DNA of 64,000 bases, from NCBI GenBank assembly GCA_019636335.1, contig JAHBXR010000027.1, positions 1 to 64,000 of the forward strand, written 5' to 3'. The stretch's first letter is position 1. Each line of letters opens with the position of its first letter. The DNA is from Pirellulales bacterium. GTDB taxonomy: Bacteria; Planctomycetota; Planctomycetia; Pirellulales; JAEUIK01. Below, one piece after another: positions 25,601-34,483 of this stretch. A program made the position numbers and the translations under genes. The notes beneath the pieces are model-generated. The model was given only the letters and a program-made list of their open reading frames with translations, was not told where the DNA came from and made no database searches.

Positions 25601-26779
25601 TCAGTCGTTGCGAGCGACGAACTCGAAATCACCTAGGACCAGCTTCGCCAACTGCTGGGCGAGTCTGGCTGGCACAGGCGTCGGGCGCACGTTGATCAGC
25701 ACGACCACAGCCAGTTTTTCGTCGGGACAACGCAGAAACTGCGTGGTGGCGCCGGTGGCCCCTCCGGAGTGCCCCACCCAGCGGCGGCCTTGATCGTCGC
25801 GACGAATCTGCCAGCCCAGTCCATACATGCTCTCGCTGCCGTCGGCGAGTTTGGTCGGCGCGTACATCGCTTCCATCGTCTCGGGCTCGAGCAGCTTGCC
25901 CTCGCGCAGCGCGATATCGAAACGAGCCAGGTCTTCGGCCGAGGAAATCAAACCGCCCCCTGCCCATTTGATGCTCAGGTCGACGTAGGGCACGTTGCGC
26001 AAGGTATCGCCGGTAGCTCGTTCGTAATGGCGTGCGCGATGCGGGACGATCTCTTCCGCCCGTTCGCAGAATGTGGCCGTCATGCCGGCCGGCTCAAAAA
26101 TGTGCTCCTGCAGGTAAGCATCGTAGGGCTGGCCCGCCGCCGACTCGACCACGCCAGCCAACAGGTTGTAGCCGTAGCTCGAGTAGCTGTACTTTTCGCC
26201 CGGCTTGAAGAGCAGCGGGTCGTCTTGGAAGATCTTGATGGCGTCGGCCAGCGTCTCGAAGCGATCGCGGGAATCGAACTCCCCCTCTTTGTAGTGACGC
26301 ACGCCAGCCGTGTGCGTGAGCAGGTGCCGCACGGTCACGGTCCCCTGTTCTTTTTCAGGAAACGAGGGGACGTATTTCTGAATGGGATCGTCCAGCGAGA
26401 CCTTGCCTTGCTCGACCAGTTGCATGACGGCCACCGCGGCCACCGGTTTCGAGATCGAGCCGATGCGATAGACCGACGTCGCGCGAGCGGGCACCTCGTT
26501 CTCGACATCGGCAAACCCCGCGCCACCGGACGTGGCGATCGTGTCTCCCCGTACAATCGCCACCGAGACACCGGGCAGCTTGTTGCGGCTCTGGGCACGC
26601 TCGACGGCGTGGGCCACCCCCTCGGCATCGACGGCAGGTTTTTCGAGGGTTGCCGGGGCGCTCGGTTCCGCGGCGCCAACGGCGGCCGGCGACGCGCCGT
26701 TGGCGACGAGCAAGACCAGGGCCAGCCAGAGGTGGTTCGCCACAGATGCCGATCGGTAGAGTCGTCGAAGCACGAGCAT
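25601..26779 (-). CDS. Exported serine hydrolase of the beta-lactamase/DD-peptidase class C fold
   Basis: The 392-residue protein has a signal peptide (ANHLWLALVLLVANGASPAAVG). The nucleophile motif is SISK in VYRIGSISKPVAAVAVMQL, the second motif YSSYGYNLLAGVV supplies Tyr and Asn, and the third is HSGG in WVGHSGGATGATT, replacing KTG as in esterase and peptidase members. It may act as an esterase, a D-aminopeptidase or a cell-wall peptidase; beta-lactam resistance should not be assumed. The ATG at 26779 was chosen over an upstream open frame because it gives the signal peptide. It diverges from the ribonuclease D gene. Confidence 0.87.
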   Translation of the reverse strand: MLVLRRLYRSASVANHLWLALVLLVANGASPAAVGAAEPSAPATLEKPAVDAEGVAHAVERAQSRNKLPGVSVAIVRGDTIATSGGAGFADVENEVPARATSVYRIGSISKPVAAVAVMQLVEQGKVSLDDPIQKYVPSFPEKEQGTVTVRHLLTHTAGVRHYKEGEFDSRDRFETLADAIKIFQDDPLLFKPGEKYSYSSYGYNLLAGVVESAAGQPYDAYLQEHIFEPAGMTATFCERAEEIVPHRARHYERATGDTLRNVPYVDLSIKWAGGGLISSAEDLARFDIALREGKLLEPETMEAMYAPTKLADGSESMYGLGWQIRRDDQGRRWVGHSGGATGATTQFLRCPDEKLAVVVLINVRPTPVPARLAQQLAKLVLGDFEFVARND

Positions 26780-26956
26780 CGGAGCTCCTGGCACGAGATA
26801 AGGGTGAGCGCACGAGGAGGCTCGATAATAGCGCCACCCGCCGCGCTCGGCAAGGCGGCACGTGCCATGAGCACGAGATGCTCGTCGAGGGTAGGCAAGC
26901 AGACCATGCCCTGGCCATAATGGAGCCCCTCGCCCCTTCGAAGGGATGTCAAACGC

Positions 26957-28177
26957 TTGAAGTACGACCTGATTACCACCGACGAGCAACTGGTCGACTT
27001 CTGCGACGACATTGCCGGCGCCCCACGCATTGCGTTCGACACCGAGTTCGTCTCCGAACGGACGTATCGCCCGCAATTGTGCCTGGTGCAGGTGGCGGTC
27101 GGCGAGCGGCTGGCGGTCATCGATACGATCGAGGTGCGGAACCTCGTCCCCTTCTGGAAGTTGCTCGCCACGGGCGAGCACGAGACGATCGTCCACGCCG
27201 GTCGCGAAGAGGTCTGCTTCTGTCTCGAGGCTGTCGGCAAGCCACCGGCCGGGCTGTTCGACGTCCAGATTGCGGCGGGGCTCATCGGCCACGAGTACCC
27301 GGCCGGCTATGGCAACCTGCTGTCGAAGCTGCTCGGCATCAAGGCGGCGAAGAAGGAAACTCGCACCGACTGGAGCAAACGCCCCCTGTCCGACCGGCAG
27401 ATGGAATACGCGCTCGACGACGTGCGCGACCTCGAGCGGTTGCGCGACAAGCTGCACGGGCGTCTCTCGCGGCACGAGCGTCTCTCGTGGCTCGATGCCG
27501 AGATGACCGCCTGGATCGAGCAGTTGATCGCCTCGCGCGAAGAGGAGCGTTGGCGCCGCGTATCAGGCATCGCCGGATTGGGCTCGCGGGAACTGGCCAT
27601 CGTGCGCGAACTGTGGCGCTGGCGCGAGGGGGAGGCCCGGCGTCGAGATTGGCCACCGCGCCGTCTGCTGCGCGACGATCTCATTGTCGAAATGGCCAAG
27701 CGACATAGCGACGATCCGAAGCAGATCGGGGCCGTGCGCGGCATGGAACGTGGCGACCTGCAACGTCAGATCGGCGCTCTCTCGGCGGCAATTCGCAAGG
27801 CGCTCGAAATGCCGGACGAAGATCATCCGCCGATGGTCCGCGGAGAATCGGCCGTGGCGCTCTCGATGGTAACACAGTTTCTCGCTTCGGCCGTCTCGAG
27901 TATCTGCCGTGCGGCACACGTGGCACCCAGTATCGTGGGGACGGCCAGCGACGTGCGCGATCTGATCGCCTACCGCCTGGGAGGAAACTCGCGCGGTCGC
28001 GAACAGGAACTGCCGATGCTGATGCGAGGCTGGCGGGCCGAGGTCGTGGGCAACGTGCTCGACGATCTGCTGACCGGCCGTCTTTCGATCCGCATCGCGG
28101 AACCGACCTCCGATCATCCGCTACAGTTCTTGCCGGTGGACGGCGAAGTCTCCAAGAAGCGCCGCCACCGCACGTAG
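26957..28177 (+). CDS. rnd: Ribonuclease D-like 3'-5' exonuclease
   Basis: The protein has 406 residues from the TTG at 26957. The DEDDy exonuclease domain shows motif I as IAFDTEFV, motif II as TIVHAGREEVCFC and motif III as YALDDVRDLERL. Motif II has Glu where Asp is usual. KKETRTDWSKRPLS before motif III is typical of RNase D. The C-terminal 200 residues contain HRDC-like helices (WREGEARRRDWPPRRLLRDDLI). It should trim 3' ends of tRNA precursors or other RNAs. It stands alone, with a divergent hydrolase gene upstream. Confidence 0.87.
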   Translation: MKYDLITTDEQLVDFCDDIAGAPRIAFDTEFVSERTYRPQLCLVQVAVGERLAVIDTIEVRNLVPFWKLLATGEHETIVHAGREEVCFCLEAVGKPPAGLFDVQIAAGLIGHEYPAGYGNLLSKLLGIKAAKKETRTDWSKRPLSDRQMEYALDDVRDLERLRDKLHGRLSRHERLSWLDAEMTAWIEQLIASREEERWRRVSGIAGLGSRELAIVRELWRWREGEARRRDWPPRRLLRDDLIVEMAKRHSDDPKQIGAVRGMERGDLQRQIGALSAAIRKALEMPDEDHPPMVRGESAVALSMVTQFLASAVSSICRAAHVAPSIVGTASDVRDLIAYRLGGNSRGREQELPMLMRGWRAEVVGNVLDDLLTGRLSIRIAEPTSDHPLQFLPVDGEVSKKRRHRT

Positions 28178-28203
28178 CGCGGCGCCCGCCAACGAGTGCC
28201 GCG

Positions 28204-29316
28204 CTAGCGCAGGATCGGTTGGCCGGGCGGAGGCAAGGCGCGATTCGGAAATTGCACGGGATTGCCGGGCGTGGGAGGCGGCACCGAGGGCAAACGGGTC
28301 ACTTGGGCGGGGCTGTTGGCGTTACTCATCGTGGCGCTGGCCGGTACCGTTGCTGCCGGCGCGGCTGCGACGGGCGCCGCGGGCGATGGCATGGCGGGGA
28401 CCGCATTGGCCGGCGGGGGGGGCGCTGCCGCGGGCGCGGTGGCCGAGGCGGTCGTCGCGGCCCCTTCGCCCGGTGCATCGTTCGATGCCTGGTCGCGGTG
28501 GACCTCTTTTTCGGCCAGAATCGGCACGCTTTCGGGGAAGATCGCTTCGGCCGTGACCGGAATATTCTCGTGCGTCGGTCCTTGTTGATCGGGGCCGGTG
28601 ACGAGCGGAATGTCGAGCTGACCGCCGGCGAACTTCGTGCCGTCGTAAATGGTTCCCTTCTGGAACGGGCCGGCGCCGAGCACCCACTTCGCGTTCGCGT
28701 CGCTGCGAGCGCTGGCCACGCCCGACTGCCACACCGGCATGCCGGTGACCCGGTTGTAGGCGAACACCGCGACCTTGGAGACCGCCTTCTGATTCGTGTC
28801 CTTGGCGAGTGCGATTTCGGGCAAGGCCGAAGGCGTGCCGACCGGCATGCCGGGGAAGGCCGTCATCGGCAAATTAACGGCCGGGACACCGAACAGTAGC
28901 GAGTGACGATCGGTGCCGTTGGCGCCGACGCGCGCCTCGACGATGTACATCGCTTCCTCTTTCTTATCCTTGAGCACCACGCCGCTTGCCATGAGGTGTT
29001 GCCGCAGCGAACTCACGAGATAGTTCTCGTCGGTAGTGCCCTTGAGGTAGGTAGGATCGAAGAAGACTTCTTTGCCGGCCAGGATCTCGAAGTCGATCTG
29101 GCTGATGGCGCGGTCCATCGCGTCGGTGATGAGCAACTGTTCGGTCGCCGTGCGCGCCGTGTCGCTCCAGTTCGTGGTGCCGCATCCGCAGGCGAGCGCC
29201 AACATCGCGAGCAACAACGCACCGATGCCGCTGCGCGCGCAGACGGGGGGCGCAGGTCCACGACAGGGCGCGGACCCGCTTGGGGGGCGGCAGCGGCAAC
29301 GGTCACAATCCGGCAT
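28204..29316 (-). CDS. Putative lipoprotein with Pro/Ala-rich tail
   Basis: The 370-residue protein has an export signal ending at a lipobox-like LALACGC followed by GTTNWSDTARTATEQLLITDAM, a block I associate with planctomycete lipoproteins of unknown function (DUF6655-like; low certainty). The folded part runs to about residue 270 (SLLFGVPAVNLPMTAFPGMPVG, KVAVFAYNRVTGMPVWQSG). The last 100 residues are Pro/Ala-rich and probably disordered. It converges with the ribonuclease D gene, leaving 26 nt between the stops, and lies downstream of the large DUF11-type gene on the same strand. Its role may be structural, in the envelope. Confidence 0.7.
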   Translation of the reverse strand: MPDCDRCRCRPPSGSAPCRGPAPPVCARSGIGALLLAMLALACGCGTTNWSDTARTATEQLLITDAMDRAISQIDFEILAGKEVFFDPTYLKGTTDENYLVSSLRQHLMASGVVLKDKKEEAMYIVEARVGANGTDRHSLLFGVPAVNLPMTAFPGMPVGTPSALPEIALAKDTNQKAVSKVAVFAYNRVTGMPVWQSGVASARSDANAKWVLGAGPFQKGTIYDGTKFAGGQLDIPLVTGPDQQGPTHENIPVTAEAIFPESVPILAEKEVHRDQASNDAPGEGAATTASATAPAAAPPPPANAVPAMPSPAAPVAAAPAATVPASATMSNANSPAQVTRLPSVPPPTPGNPVQFPNRALPPPGQPILR

Positions 29317-29500
29317 GCGATCGAGGTCTGTTCCAGGTTCGTGACGAGTGGCGCGCCGCTACGCGCGCCTGCGCCGATGGCCAGACCGGACCACCGGCTC
29401 GAAGGGGGCGGGATTATAGGTCATCCCCCAGCAGGGCGCAAGGCGGATTCGCCGCGCCGCTAGCGTCGCTCGCTAGCAAAGAACCTGGAAGCCGGGCAAC

Positions 29501-32500
29501 TTACGGCTGCGACGGAACTTCTGTCGCCAACGGAGCGGCGGGCGTCGGCTCGTCGCTGCTGGCATGCTGCTGCTCGTCGGCCGTTGTTGGCTCGGAGGCC
29601 GAGACCGATTCGGACATCGTCGCTTCGCCGGACGACTCGGCGGCCTGTTCGACCGCGGCCGATTCGTCGGCCGGCGTGACGGCCGCGGCCTGGCCGTGGC
29701 GGCGGTCGTAGAAGTGCGTCGATTCTTCCGCGGCGAGGTTCGTTTCCAACTCGGGGCAATGCAACTCGACGCGGAAGCCACGATTTCCGCTCACGCTCGC
29801 TGCGGCAAAAATCGTCAGCACGAGCTCCTGTCCGGCGTCGAGCTTGGCAATCTTGTCGAACAGCACCTGCCCCTCGGCGAGTCGATGCTCGGCGCCGGTG
29901 GCTTTGACCGGTTCGACGCCGGAGGCAAAGAAGGCCGCCACGTCGATATCGTGTGCGGCGCTCGTGCCGCGATTCTTAATGCGGACTTCGTAACGCGCCT
30001 CGCTCCCCACGGGCACGGGCCCGCGCGGATCGCGAATCTCGAGGCTGAGATCGGCCAGCGCCTCGACCTTGGTCTCCACGCCGTGCGAGGCGGTGAGATC
30101 ATCGGCCGCCGTGCAGACCACCTGCGGGCGGAGTGAACCCGGTTCCATCAGCTTGCAGGTCAGTTCGAACTCGCGCTCTTCGCCCGCCGCCAGGCTGGCT
30201 AGTCCCCAGACGACGCGACCGCTGGCCAGCTCGACGCGCGAGGTCTCGGTGCTCTCGACGTGCTGGGCACCGGCCGGCAACAACGTGCGCACTTCGACGT
30301 TGCGTGCCGGGGCATTGCCCGTGTTCGTCAGACGCACGCGATAGGTTCCCTCGGTGCCGGCATATTGGAAGGCGGGGCCTTCCATGGCGACTTCGAGCGC
30401 GGCGCGGCGGACGAGCACTTCGGCAGCGACGCTCGTGTGCAGGCCACCCTGTCCGTCGGCCTCGGCCTTGATCCAGAAGGTACCCGAGCGCAGCGCCGAC
30501 AGTTCGAGATCGATGGTCTTGGTCTCGCCGGCGGCCACGGTGCCGATCATCTGCTCGGTTGCTTCCTCGTCGGCGTTGGCGGGCAGCAAACGCACGACGA
30601 CCTGTTCGGCGTCGCCATTGCCCGGGTTGCCCACCTGCAGGGTGAAGCGTTCCAACTCGCCGTAGTTCACTTCATCGGGACCATCGAGACGCATCTCGAG
30701 CTTCGGCTCTTGTACGACGACGCGCGTCTGCGACTTGACCGGGGCCAGGCTCCAACGCACGTCGAGTTCCAGCGGTTCGCTACGACGCGCGGTGATTTCG
30801 AGAGTCAACTGTTGCCGACCGGCCGATTCGACGCGCCCCACGCGCCATTCGACTCCGCGCGTGGCGTCTTGCGCGGCGCGGGCGGTGCCGGTCGAGGCAT
30901 TGGCGCCGACCACGTCGGCCCACTCGGGCAACAAGACATGCACCGAGACCCCCTCCGCGGCCACCTTGCCCGCGTTCTCCACGACAACGCGGTAACGGGC
31001 GGGTATGCCGACCTTGATGTTGCGCGGGCCAATTGTTTCGACCGCCAGCACGGGGCTTTGCTTGGTCAAGAGAACGCTGTCACCCGTCGAGGCTTGCTCG
31101 CTCGGCGCCGCCGGCTCTTTTGTCTGACGGGCGGGGGTTGGCTCCAACAAAGGTGATTCTGCCTTGGCCACTTGAGGTACATTCGGGCGGGCCGGGGTCG
31201 GCTCATTTCGGACAGGGGCCGCATTTGCCGCTTCGATCGCGACCGCAGGTGTCGGTTCCCGCATCGACTCGATCGCGGCAAAATCGGTTTCTGCTGCTTC
31301 GAACTCGGTTTCCTCGGGCAGAGCGGGCGTCGGTTCCTGCACCGGCGGCGCGGCCGATGGCGGTTGTGTCACCTTGCGCGGAATGCCCACGAGCGGCTGC
31401 GATGCCTCGTCCGCGGGGAGCGCTTCGTTCAGCATGTTGGAAGTAGCAGCAGCGGGCATGGCCGGGCTAGTAACGACCTCGGCGGCGATCTCCTGCGCCT
31501 CGGGGGTGGGGGCCATGGGAGCTGCCGGATTCGAAGCTCGAGCCGACATCTTGGTCGACGGATCGCGCAGCGGGTGCTTGGGGGCCGAGAAGCTACGTGC
31601 CGCGGCAAGACGCTCGGCCAGCGTGCGACCTTCGGCGCCAAGATCGGTGGCCACCGCGTCGGGCACCATTTCTTCTTGCGGCTCGTCGATCGTCGGCGCT
31701 TCGGCCGGTATCGCCGCCAGATCGTTCGTGTCGGCCGTCGTTTCTATCTCAACGGTCAAATCGAATTGTGGCGGAGTGGCGACGGGAGACGCCCTGCGTG
31801 CGGCGACATGTGCGTCCTCGTTCGCTTCCGTGGGCATTTCGGCGGGCGCCTGCGAGCGTGCCAGGCGAGGAGTGCGCGGTTCCTCCATCGCGGGACGCGA
31901 AGCGGCGACCGAACCGGCTCGCGGCTGCTCGACGTGGCGGTTGCGTACGATCTTGGGGCCAGAGCCCTCTTCGCTACCGAATTGCGCGCGGCCGGCAATC
32001 GATTCCTGCGCGAGCGTCGGTTCACCCGTGACGCGGGCCGGAGTCGGTTCGTGTACGGCGCGCGGCTCCTCGTGATCCATCATCGGCGAGCGCGACGGCG
32101 CCTGCCCGCGCGCCAGGTGAGGCGCGTAACCGCGTCCCTGGTAGGCGCGCTTCTGCGTGACCTTGGGAGAAGAGCTGGCCATCGGTTCGGGCCGAGCGGG
32201 GGCTTGGGCGTAGCCGGGCTGCGGCTGTTGCTCATCGACGTAGCGCGACGGCGACGGAGACTCGTAGGTCCGGCGGCGCGTCGTGACTTGCGACGGCGAT
32301 GTCTCGTGGGGTTGCTGCTCCTCGGCGGCAGCAAAGTTCGAGCGAGAATCGCGGCGTGGGATCGAGGCCGTCGAGGGCGGTTCTGACGCGAGCGTGGGCT
32401 CATTGCCCGGCCGGCGACGGCTGCTGCCCGCCGTGTCAAAGGTCGCGGGCGTTTTTGCCGTGGGCAGACTGCGGCTGGCAGCAGGCTGCGGTTGTCGTGG

Positions 32501-32791
32501 GACGAGTTGCCCCTTGGGCGTGCTGGGAGCCATGCGCTCGGCGTTCGACGCGACCCGCTCGGGCGCCCGTCGTGCCGGCGTCGGCATGCGGCGCTCGTTG
32601 CTGGGAGGCGCGAAGGGGTCCGCATCGAACGAACCATCTTCGATCGGGCCGAAGAGCTCTCGGCCGAGATTCCCCAACCGCTCGCCCAGCGTGGGTGCTT
32701 GCTTCTGTCGGCCCGATTGGCCCCAGACAGCGGTGAGCGGTATGGCGATCACGAGGCTCGCGATCGTGGCGTACAAGGCATTGCGGAGCAT
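29501..32791 (-). CDS. Large exported protein with disordered N-half and DUF11/CARDB-type repeats
   Basis: The 1096-residue protein starts with a signal or anchor segment (RNALYATIASLVIAIPLTAVW). Residues 30-570 are low-complexity, rich in Pro, Ala, Arg and Glu, with EPTPA recurring at least five times there. Residues 590-1040 contain about four Ig-like repeats of the DUF11/CARDB class, each with a pattern like ENAGKVAAEGVSVHVLLP, GNPGNGDAEQVVVRLLP, TNTGNAPARNVEVRTLLP and KNRGTSAAHDIDVAAFF. The tail is again disordered. Such repeats are typical of bacterial surface proteins, so a role in the planctomycete envelope or adhesion is likely. No LPxTG or PEP-CTERM motif is seen. Confidence 0.8.
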   Translation of the reverse strand: MLRNALYATIASLVIAIPLTAVWGQSGRQKQAPTLGERLGNLGRELFGPIEDGSFDADPFAPPSNERRMPTPARRAPERVASNAERMAPSTPKGQLVPRQPQPAASRSLPTAKTPATFDTAGSSRRRPGNEPTLASEPPSTASIPRRDSRSNFAAAEEQQPHETSPSQVTTRRRTYESPSPSRYVDEQQPQPGYAQAPARPEPMASSSPKVTQKRAYQGRGYAPHLARGQAPSRSPMMDHEEPRAVHEPTPARVTGEPTLAQESIAGRAQFGSEEGSGPKIVRNRHVEQPRAGSVAASRPAMEEPRTPRLARSQAPAEMPTEANEDAHVAARRASPVATPPQFDLTVEIETTADTNDLAAIPAEAPTIDEPQEEMVPDAVATDLGAEGRTLAERLAAARSFSAPKHPLRDPSTKMSARASNPAAPMAPTPEAQEIAAEVVTSPAMPAAATSNMLNEALPADEASQPLVGIPRKVTQPPSAAPPVQEPTPALPEETEFEAAETDFAAIESMREPTPAVAIEAANAAPVRNEPTPARPNVPQVAKAESPLLEPTPARQTKEPAAPSEQASTGDSVLLTKQSPVLAVETIGPRNIKVGIPARYRVVVENAGKVAAEGVSVHVLLPEWADVVGANASTGTARAAQDATRGVEWRVGRVESAGRQQLTLEITARRSEPLELDVRWSLAPVKSQTRVVVQEPKLEMRLDGPDEVNYGELERFTLQVGNPGNGDAEQVVVRLLPANADEEATEQMIGTVAAGETKTIDLELSALRSGTFWIKAEADGQGGLHTSVAAEVLVRRAALEVAMEGPAFQYAGTEGTYRVRLTNTGNAPARNVEVRTLLPAGAQHVESTETSRVELASGRVVWGLASLAAGEEREFELTCKLMEPGSLRPQVVCTAADDLTASHGVETKVEALADLSLEIRDPRGPVPVGSEARYEVRIKNRGTSAAHDIDVAAFFASGVEPVKATGAEHRLAEGQVLFDKIAKLDAGQELVLTIFAAASVSGNRGFRVELHCPELETNLAAEESTHFYDRRHGQAAAVTPADESAAVEQAAESSGEATMSESVSASEPTTADEQQHASSDEPTPAAPLATEVPSQP

Positions 32792-33103
32792 GGCTTCGTC
32801 CTGATCGAAGTGCGTCGAATGACGTACCGTCGACCTCGGTTATCGGCCACACGACTACGCAGGATTAGTAGACTTTGCCTGTGGGTTTGATTTGATGGAA
32901 TAAATAATTTGCGATAGATAAAAAGAGATTGCCGCTCATTCGCCTTGGAGTTGTTGCAATCGCCACCGTGATTGAGTTCACAACGGCCTCGTCGCGCGCA
33001 GCAGCGCGAGGAAGCGACCGATTCGGGTTGGAGATTGCGCGCTAGTCTGCTGCCACCGCGGAGCACCCCTGCCGCGCCGCCCGGAATGGTTCGTGAGCGG
33101 GCC
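32792..33103. other. Intergenic region, probable promoter of the DUF11-type gene
   Basis: No gene is seen. A locally AT-rich patch at about 32880-32935 lies 90-145 nt upstream of the minus-strand start at 32791 and is the likely promoter zone. No clear hexamer pair could be fixed. Confidence 0.4.
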
Positions 33104-34483
33104 CTAGTTGGTCGATTCGAGGGAACCGACCTGGTGCAGCTTGTTGTAGAGCGTCTTGAGGCTGATGCCGAGCTCTTCGGCCGCCTTGGGCTTGTTGCCG
33201 CCGTGACGCTCGAGCGACTGTTGAATGGCCAACAGCTCGATCTCGCGCATGGTCATGCCACCATTGAGCTTGAAGTGGGGTCCTTGCAACTTGCGTTGGG
33301 CGAAGCGGCTGGGGAGCTCATCGGCCGAGATCGGCCCGTTGTCGTTGAGAATGGCCGCGTGCTCGACGACATTGGCCAGTTCGCGTACGTTGCCCGGCCA
33401 GACGTGTGCCTGCAACGCCTTGATGGCATCGGGGGTGAAAGCTTCGTCTCCCGGACGCAGCGATCGCCGGCAGCGCGCCAGCAGGTGGCGCGCCAGCAGC
33501 GGAATATCATCGAGGCGTTCGCGGAGCGGGGGCAGGTGGATCTCGAACGTGTTGATGCGGAACATCAGGTCTTCGCGGAAATCGCCGGCCGCGACCATCT
33601 CTTCGAGATGCCGGTGCGTGGCGCAGACGACGCGGACATCAACGACGAACGATTCGTTCTCGCCCACGCGGCGAATCTCGCCGCTCTCCAAGAAGCGAAG
33701 GAGCTTGGCCTGCATGGCCTTGGGCAGTTCGCCGATCTCGTCGAGAAAGAGCGTGCCGCCGGCGGAGACCTCGAACAGGCCGACGCGATGCTCGTCGGCG
33801 CCGGTGAAGGCCCCTTTGCGATGTCCGAACAATTCGCTCTCGATCAGGCTCTCGGGCAGGGCGCCGCAGTTGATGGCCACGAACGGTTTATCGCAGCGCA
33901 TGCTCTGATCGTGGACGGCCCGCGCGACGAGCTCCTTGCCGGTGCCGGTTTCGCCCAGCACGAGCACGGTGGAATCGGTGGGCGCCACCTTGGCGACCAG
34001 GCGGCGCACCTGCTCGATACGTGGAGATTCGCCGATGAGTTGCGAGGCGCCTTCGAGGCGTTCCAACTGTCGCTTGACCGCGCGGTACTTGTTGGTCAGC
34101 TCGCGCTTGGATGCCACGCGGCTGAGCAGGGCATCGAGTTCGGCCAGCTTGCAGGGCTTGGTCAGATAGTCGAACGCGCCGTGGCGGAGCGCGGCGATCG
34201 CCGTTTCGACCGAGGACTTGCCGGTGAGCACGATGGCGTCGGTGTCGGGCGAAAGCTGCCTGGCGCGCGCGATGACCTCGATGCCGTTGAGGCCCGGCAT
34301 GTCGAGATCCACCAGCAGGCAGTCGTAGGTATTGCGTTCGAGCGCGGCGGCGGCGGTCGTGCCATCGGGGCAGACGGTGACCTCGTAGCCCAGGCGCGGC
34401 AGCTCGAGGCTCATCAGTTCCTGCAGCGAGCGTTCGTCGTCGGCGAACAGCAGCTTGAGTCGCTTAAGCGGCTTGGTGGCGAT
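33104..34483 (-). CDS. Sigma54-dependent response regulator (NtrC family), probable ATC start
   Basis: The protein has about 459 residues. The receiver domain has the acidic pair in LKLLFADDERS (15-16), phosphoacceptor D59 in LLVDLDMPG and Lys in YLTKPC. The AAA+ domain has LGETGTGKE, the sigma54 loop GAFTGADE and GGTLFLDEIGELP. A Fis-type helix-turn-helix follows (ERHGGNKPKAAEELGISLKTLYNKL). The first ATG (34414) would remove the first strand and acidic pair. No ATG, GTG or TTG lies upstream in frame, but AAGGAG stands 7 nt before an ATC at 34483. The gene would overlap the end of the histidine kinase gene by 20 nt. It should activate sigma54 promoters when phosphorylated. Confidence 0.85.
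   Translation of the reverse strand: MATKPLKRLKLLFADDERSLQELMSLELPRLGYEVTVCPDGTTAAAALERNTYDCLLVDLDMPGLNGIEVIARARQLSPDTDAIVLTGKSSVETAIAALRHGAFDYLTKPCKLAELDALLSRVASKRELTNKYRAVKRQLERLEGASQLIGESPRIEQVRRLVAKVAPTDSTVLVLGETGTGKELVARAVHDQSMRCDKPFVAINCGALPESLIESELFGHRKGAFTGADEHRVGLFEVSAGGTLFLDEIGELPKAMQAKLLRFLESGEIRRVGENESFVVDVRVVCATHRHLEEMVAAGDFREDLMFRINTFEIHLPPLRERLDDIPLLARHLLARCRRSLRPGDEAFTPDAIKALQAHVWPGNVRELANVVEHAAILNDNGPISADELPSRFAQRKLQGPHFKLNGGMTMREIELLAIQQSLERHGGNKPKAAEELGISLKTLYNKLHQVGSLESTN

Noticed and set aside
25601..26779. Antibiotic-resistance beta-lactamase
   Set aside because: The fold is shared by esterases and peptidases, and the third motif is HSGG rather than KTG. Resistance cannot be claimed.
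26780..27475. Upstream extension of the serine hydrolase opposite the ribonuclease D gene
   Set aside because: The extra 232 codons are antisense to the exonuclease domain, and they would hide a normal signal peptide.
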